From: an uncultured Prevotella sp.
GTDB lineage: Bacteria > Bacteroidota > Bacteroidia > Bacteroidales > Bacteroidaceae
Assembly: GCA_946999025.1 (NCBI GenBank)
Contig: CAMQBP010000096.1
Location: 1-7,142, forward strand
Length of the DNA: 7,142 bases
Reading direction: 5' to 3'
Below, piece after piece: positions 5,964 to 7,142 of this stretch. How positions within the stretch are numbered: the first letter of the stretch is position 1; every line of letters starts with the position of its first letter. The position numbers and the translations under genes are program-made. Below the pieces are notes generated by a model, which did no database searches, had not been told where the DNA came from, and worked only from the letters and a program-made list of their open reading frames with translations.

Positions 5964-6182
5964 GTGATTTTTAGCCCTCATGGTTGCCTGTTTTGTTCGT
6001 TAGAGCATAGCTTTTAGACCGCAATAAGCATGCTTTTGAAGCTCAATGTCATGCATCTTGCCGTTGAAAAGCGTGCATATAGTAGCGTTATCTTGATGCT
6101 TTTGGGGCAAAATTGTGATTTTTTCAGTCTGGTATTCACGCTTATGCTCCCTGAAGGCCTATTGATTTTTTCTGGAAGCCCC
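5964..6182. repeat. Degenerate array of about ten ~22-nt units
   Basis: Read on the plus strand, this region divides into successive units of about 18-26 nt. Each opens with an A/T-rich core close to CATGCTTTTG and continues with a looser gcTcaAT-like end. Approximate unit starts are 5964, 5986, 6006, 6029, 6050, 6072, 6095, 6117, 6139 and 6165. The clearest are 6006-6028 (CATAGCTTTTAGACCGCAAT then AAG), 6029-6049 (CATGCTTTTGAAGCTCAATG then T) and 6095-6116 (GATGCTTTTGGGGCAAAATT then GT). Units at 6050 and 6072 have drifted most. It lies between the protease terminator and the corA promoter region. I see no coding frame or spacer structure that explains it. Function unknown. Confidence 0.55.
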
Positions 6183-6219
6183 ATTCACCATGGCTGGTTT
6201 TATTGTCATCTTATCGGAC

Positions 6220-6298
6220 AAAAAACGCCACCCCGTCTCTTCTTGGTGGTGGATGGTTCTTTTAACATCTTGCGCGTAACCCAAGAAGAGACGGGGTG
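6220..6298 (-). terminator. Intrinsic terminator of the M6 protease gene with a long loop
   Basis: On the minus strand the stem begins 18 nt after the stop codon. The arms 6281-6298 and 6229-6246 are an exact 18-bp inverted repeat (plus-strand left arm CACCCCGTCTCTTCTTGG), closed by a 34-nt loop and followed by GGCG-TTTTTT (T-tract at 6225-6220). The plus-strand side lacks a T-tract, so it acts in one direction, for the protease gene. Confidence 0.85.
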
Positions 6299-6316
6299 TC
6301 ACATGCGGACTTCTTG

Positions 6317-7142
6317 TTATTTTACCAAAGTTTTGCGCGTGGTGCCATCCGATAAATTCAGAAGATACAGCCCACGGGGTAGACCGTTGAGCTGCTTTGT
6401 GGGCATTCGTTGCCCCCGCATGTTATATATTGAAACGATTGTTACGGCGCGGTTTCCGTTGAAGGCTGACTCTATTCCAGCCGTGTTGAAATGCGGGTCG
6501 GGTAAATAGTTGAAGCTGATGAGGCCGTTGGCGTCTTTCCTGATGTTCAACACCTTATTATATAGTACATAATTGTTGTCCCAGTTGGCGTTGTAAAGCG
6601 TCAGCGCAGGAGTGCTGTTTGCCGTCAAGCTGTCACGTTCCCCCAAGGGATAGGTGTCACGGTCAGCGTTGCCGTAGCTGCCATCGGCCGGAACGATGGT
6701 CAGTCGTTGGTGCGTGTTGTATTGTTTCTGTTCGGTATTGTTCACTATGTTGTACGCCCAAAGCGAAGCATCATAGTCAACATGAAGCACTAACAGACCA
6801 TTTTTGGGCAGATAGGAGTCCCATTTACTACGTCCTTTGTTTTCTAACAAATAGTATTCATCATGGTTCCGTGGATTGTAAATGGCGTATGCCTCACCGC
6901 CTTCCAGCAGAGGCTTCATGCCGGTAACGTTCAGGGGTTCATGTTCTAAGACCGTATAATCCAGCCATCCTGCAAAGTTTTTCTCGTAACTGGTATAAGC
7001 GGGTGGTACCCATCCGATACCTAACGGACCGTTGTAGCTGCCACTGGCCATGATGTCCCAGTCGCCCATGCCATAGTTTTTAGATGATCCGGTGTCGTAA
7101 AAGTCGGGTATTCCCAGGCAATGGGAAAACTCGTGACAGATG
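6317..7142 (-). CDS. Secreted M6-family metalloprotease, C-terminal part, T9SS-like sorting tail (5' end outside window)
   Basis: The frame is open to the right edge; 274 complete residues are visible. Near the edge it reads ICHEFSHCLGIPDFYD: HEFSH (fragment residues 3-7) is the HExxH zinc site with catalytic Glu4, and the extended HExxHxxGxxD form gives Asp13 as likely third ligand, as in M6 (immune inhibitor A-like) peptidases. GMGDWDIMASGSYNG (24-38) is the matching family block with Met31. A beta-rich region follows. The last 53 residues (222-274), with SIYNMRGQRM, LPRGLYLL and a final RKTLVK, look like a type A T9SS C-terminal sorting domain, so the enzyme is probably exported across the outer membrane and attached or released there. 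An internal ATG at 7069 is not the start because it would remove the zinc site. The missing part should hold the signal peptide, any propeptide and the first half of the catalytic domain. The substrate is unknown. Confidence 0.9.
   Translation of the reverse strand, partial: ICHEFSHCLGIPDFYDTGSSKNYGMGDWDIMASGSYNGPLGIGWVPPAYTSYEKNFAGWLDYTVLEHEPLNVTGMKPLLEGGEAYAIYNPRNHDEYYLLENKGRSKWDSYLPKNGLLVLHVDYDASLWAYNIVNNTEQKQYNTHQRLTIVPADGSYGNADRDTYPLGERDSLTANSTPALTLYNANWDNNYVLYNKVLNIRKDANGLISFNYLPDPHFNTAGIESAFNGNRAVTIVSIYNMRGQRMPTKQLNGLPRGLYLLNLSDGTTRKTLVK

Noticed and set aside
5964..6182. CRISPR array
   Set aside because: Units are degenerate, adjoin each other with no unique spacers, and no cas gene is nearby.
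6030..6509. A 159-codon plus-strand frame
   Set aside because: It runs through the degenerate array, the terminator stem and then antisense to the protease gene. It has no domain, and its sequence is explained by those elements.
6317..7069. The ATG at 7069 as the start of a complete 250-residue protein
   Set aside because: The same frame continues upstream to the window edge and encodes the HEFSH zinc motif, so the gene is truncated by the window and not short.

Overview
The window reads as ordinary chromosome from a member of the Bacteroidota, most likely Prevotella or a close relative in the Prevotellaceae. The reasons are a secreted M6-type metalloprotease ending in a type IX secretion (T9SS)-like sorting tail, a long DUF349-repeat protein with a Glu-rich head, promoters of the Bacteroidota form (a TTTG-like -33 box, a 21-nt spacer, then TAnnTTTG), and genes without clear Shine-Dalgarno sequences. 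The genus is inferred from protein style, not from a marker gene.

Layout. A plus-strand pair comes first: an exported methionine sulfoxide reductase lipoprotein with fused MsrA and MsrB domains (151-1221), then an FMN nitroreductase-family protein (1340-2065). They are 118 nt apart with no visible terminator between them and may be co-transcribed as a redox pair. A 185-nt convergent gap follows, holding an 8-bp tandem repeat (2072-2103), a small hairpin and a symmetric 12-bp terminator hairpin (2188-2220). The rest lies on the minus strand. The DUF349 protein (2251-4236) has its own promoter and a leader of about 120 nt with a near-perfect palindrome. A CorA-type divalent-cation transporter follows (4451-5377). 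Last is the 3' part of an M6 metalloprotease gene (6317-7142) that runs off the right edge.

The 939-nt stretch between corA and the protease gene (5378-6316) is the most interesting part. Next to corA it holds a probable long leader with two candidate promoters, a 15-nt dyad and a hairpin that would carry a remote AGGAGG to the start codon. In the middle, about 5964-6182 is built of roughly ten degenerate units of about 22 nt, each with a CATGCTTTTG-like core. Beside the protease gene is a strong intrinsic terminator with an 18-bp perfect stem and an unusually long 34-nt loop.

No rRNA, tRNA, CRISPR array or insertion sequence was recognised. The genes do not form one pathway. The MsrAB lipoprotein (cell-envelope repair), the nitroreductase, the Mg2+/divalent-cation transporter and the secreted protease look like separate housekeeping or envelope functions. 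I found no complete new multi-gene system. The unexplained signals are in the noncoding DNA.
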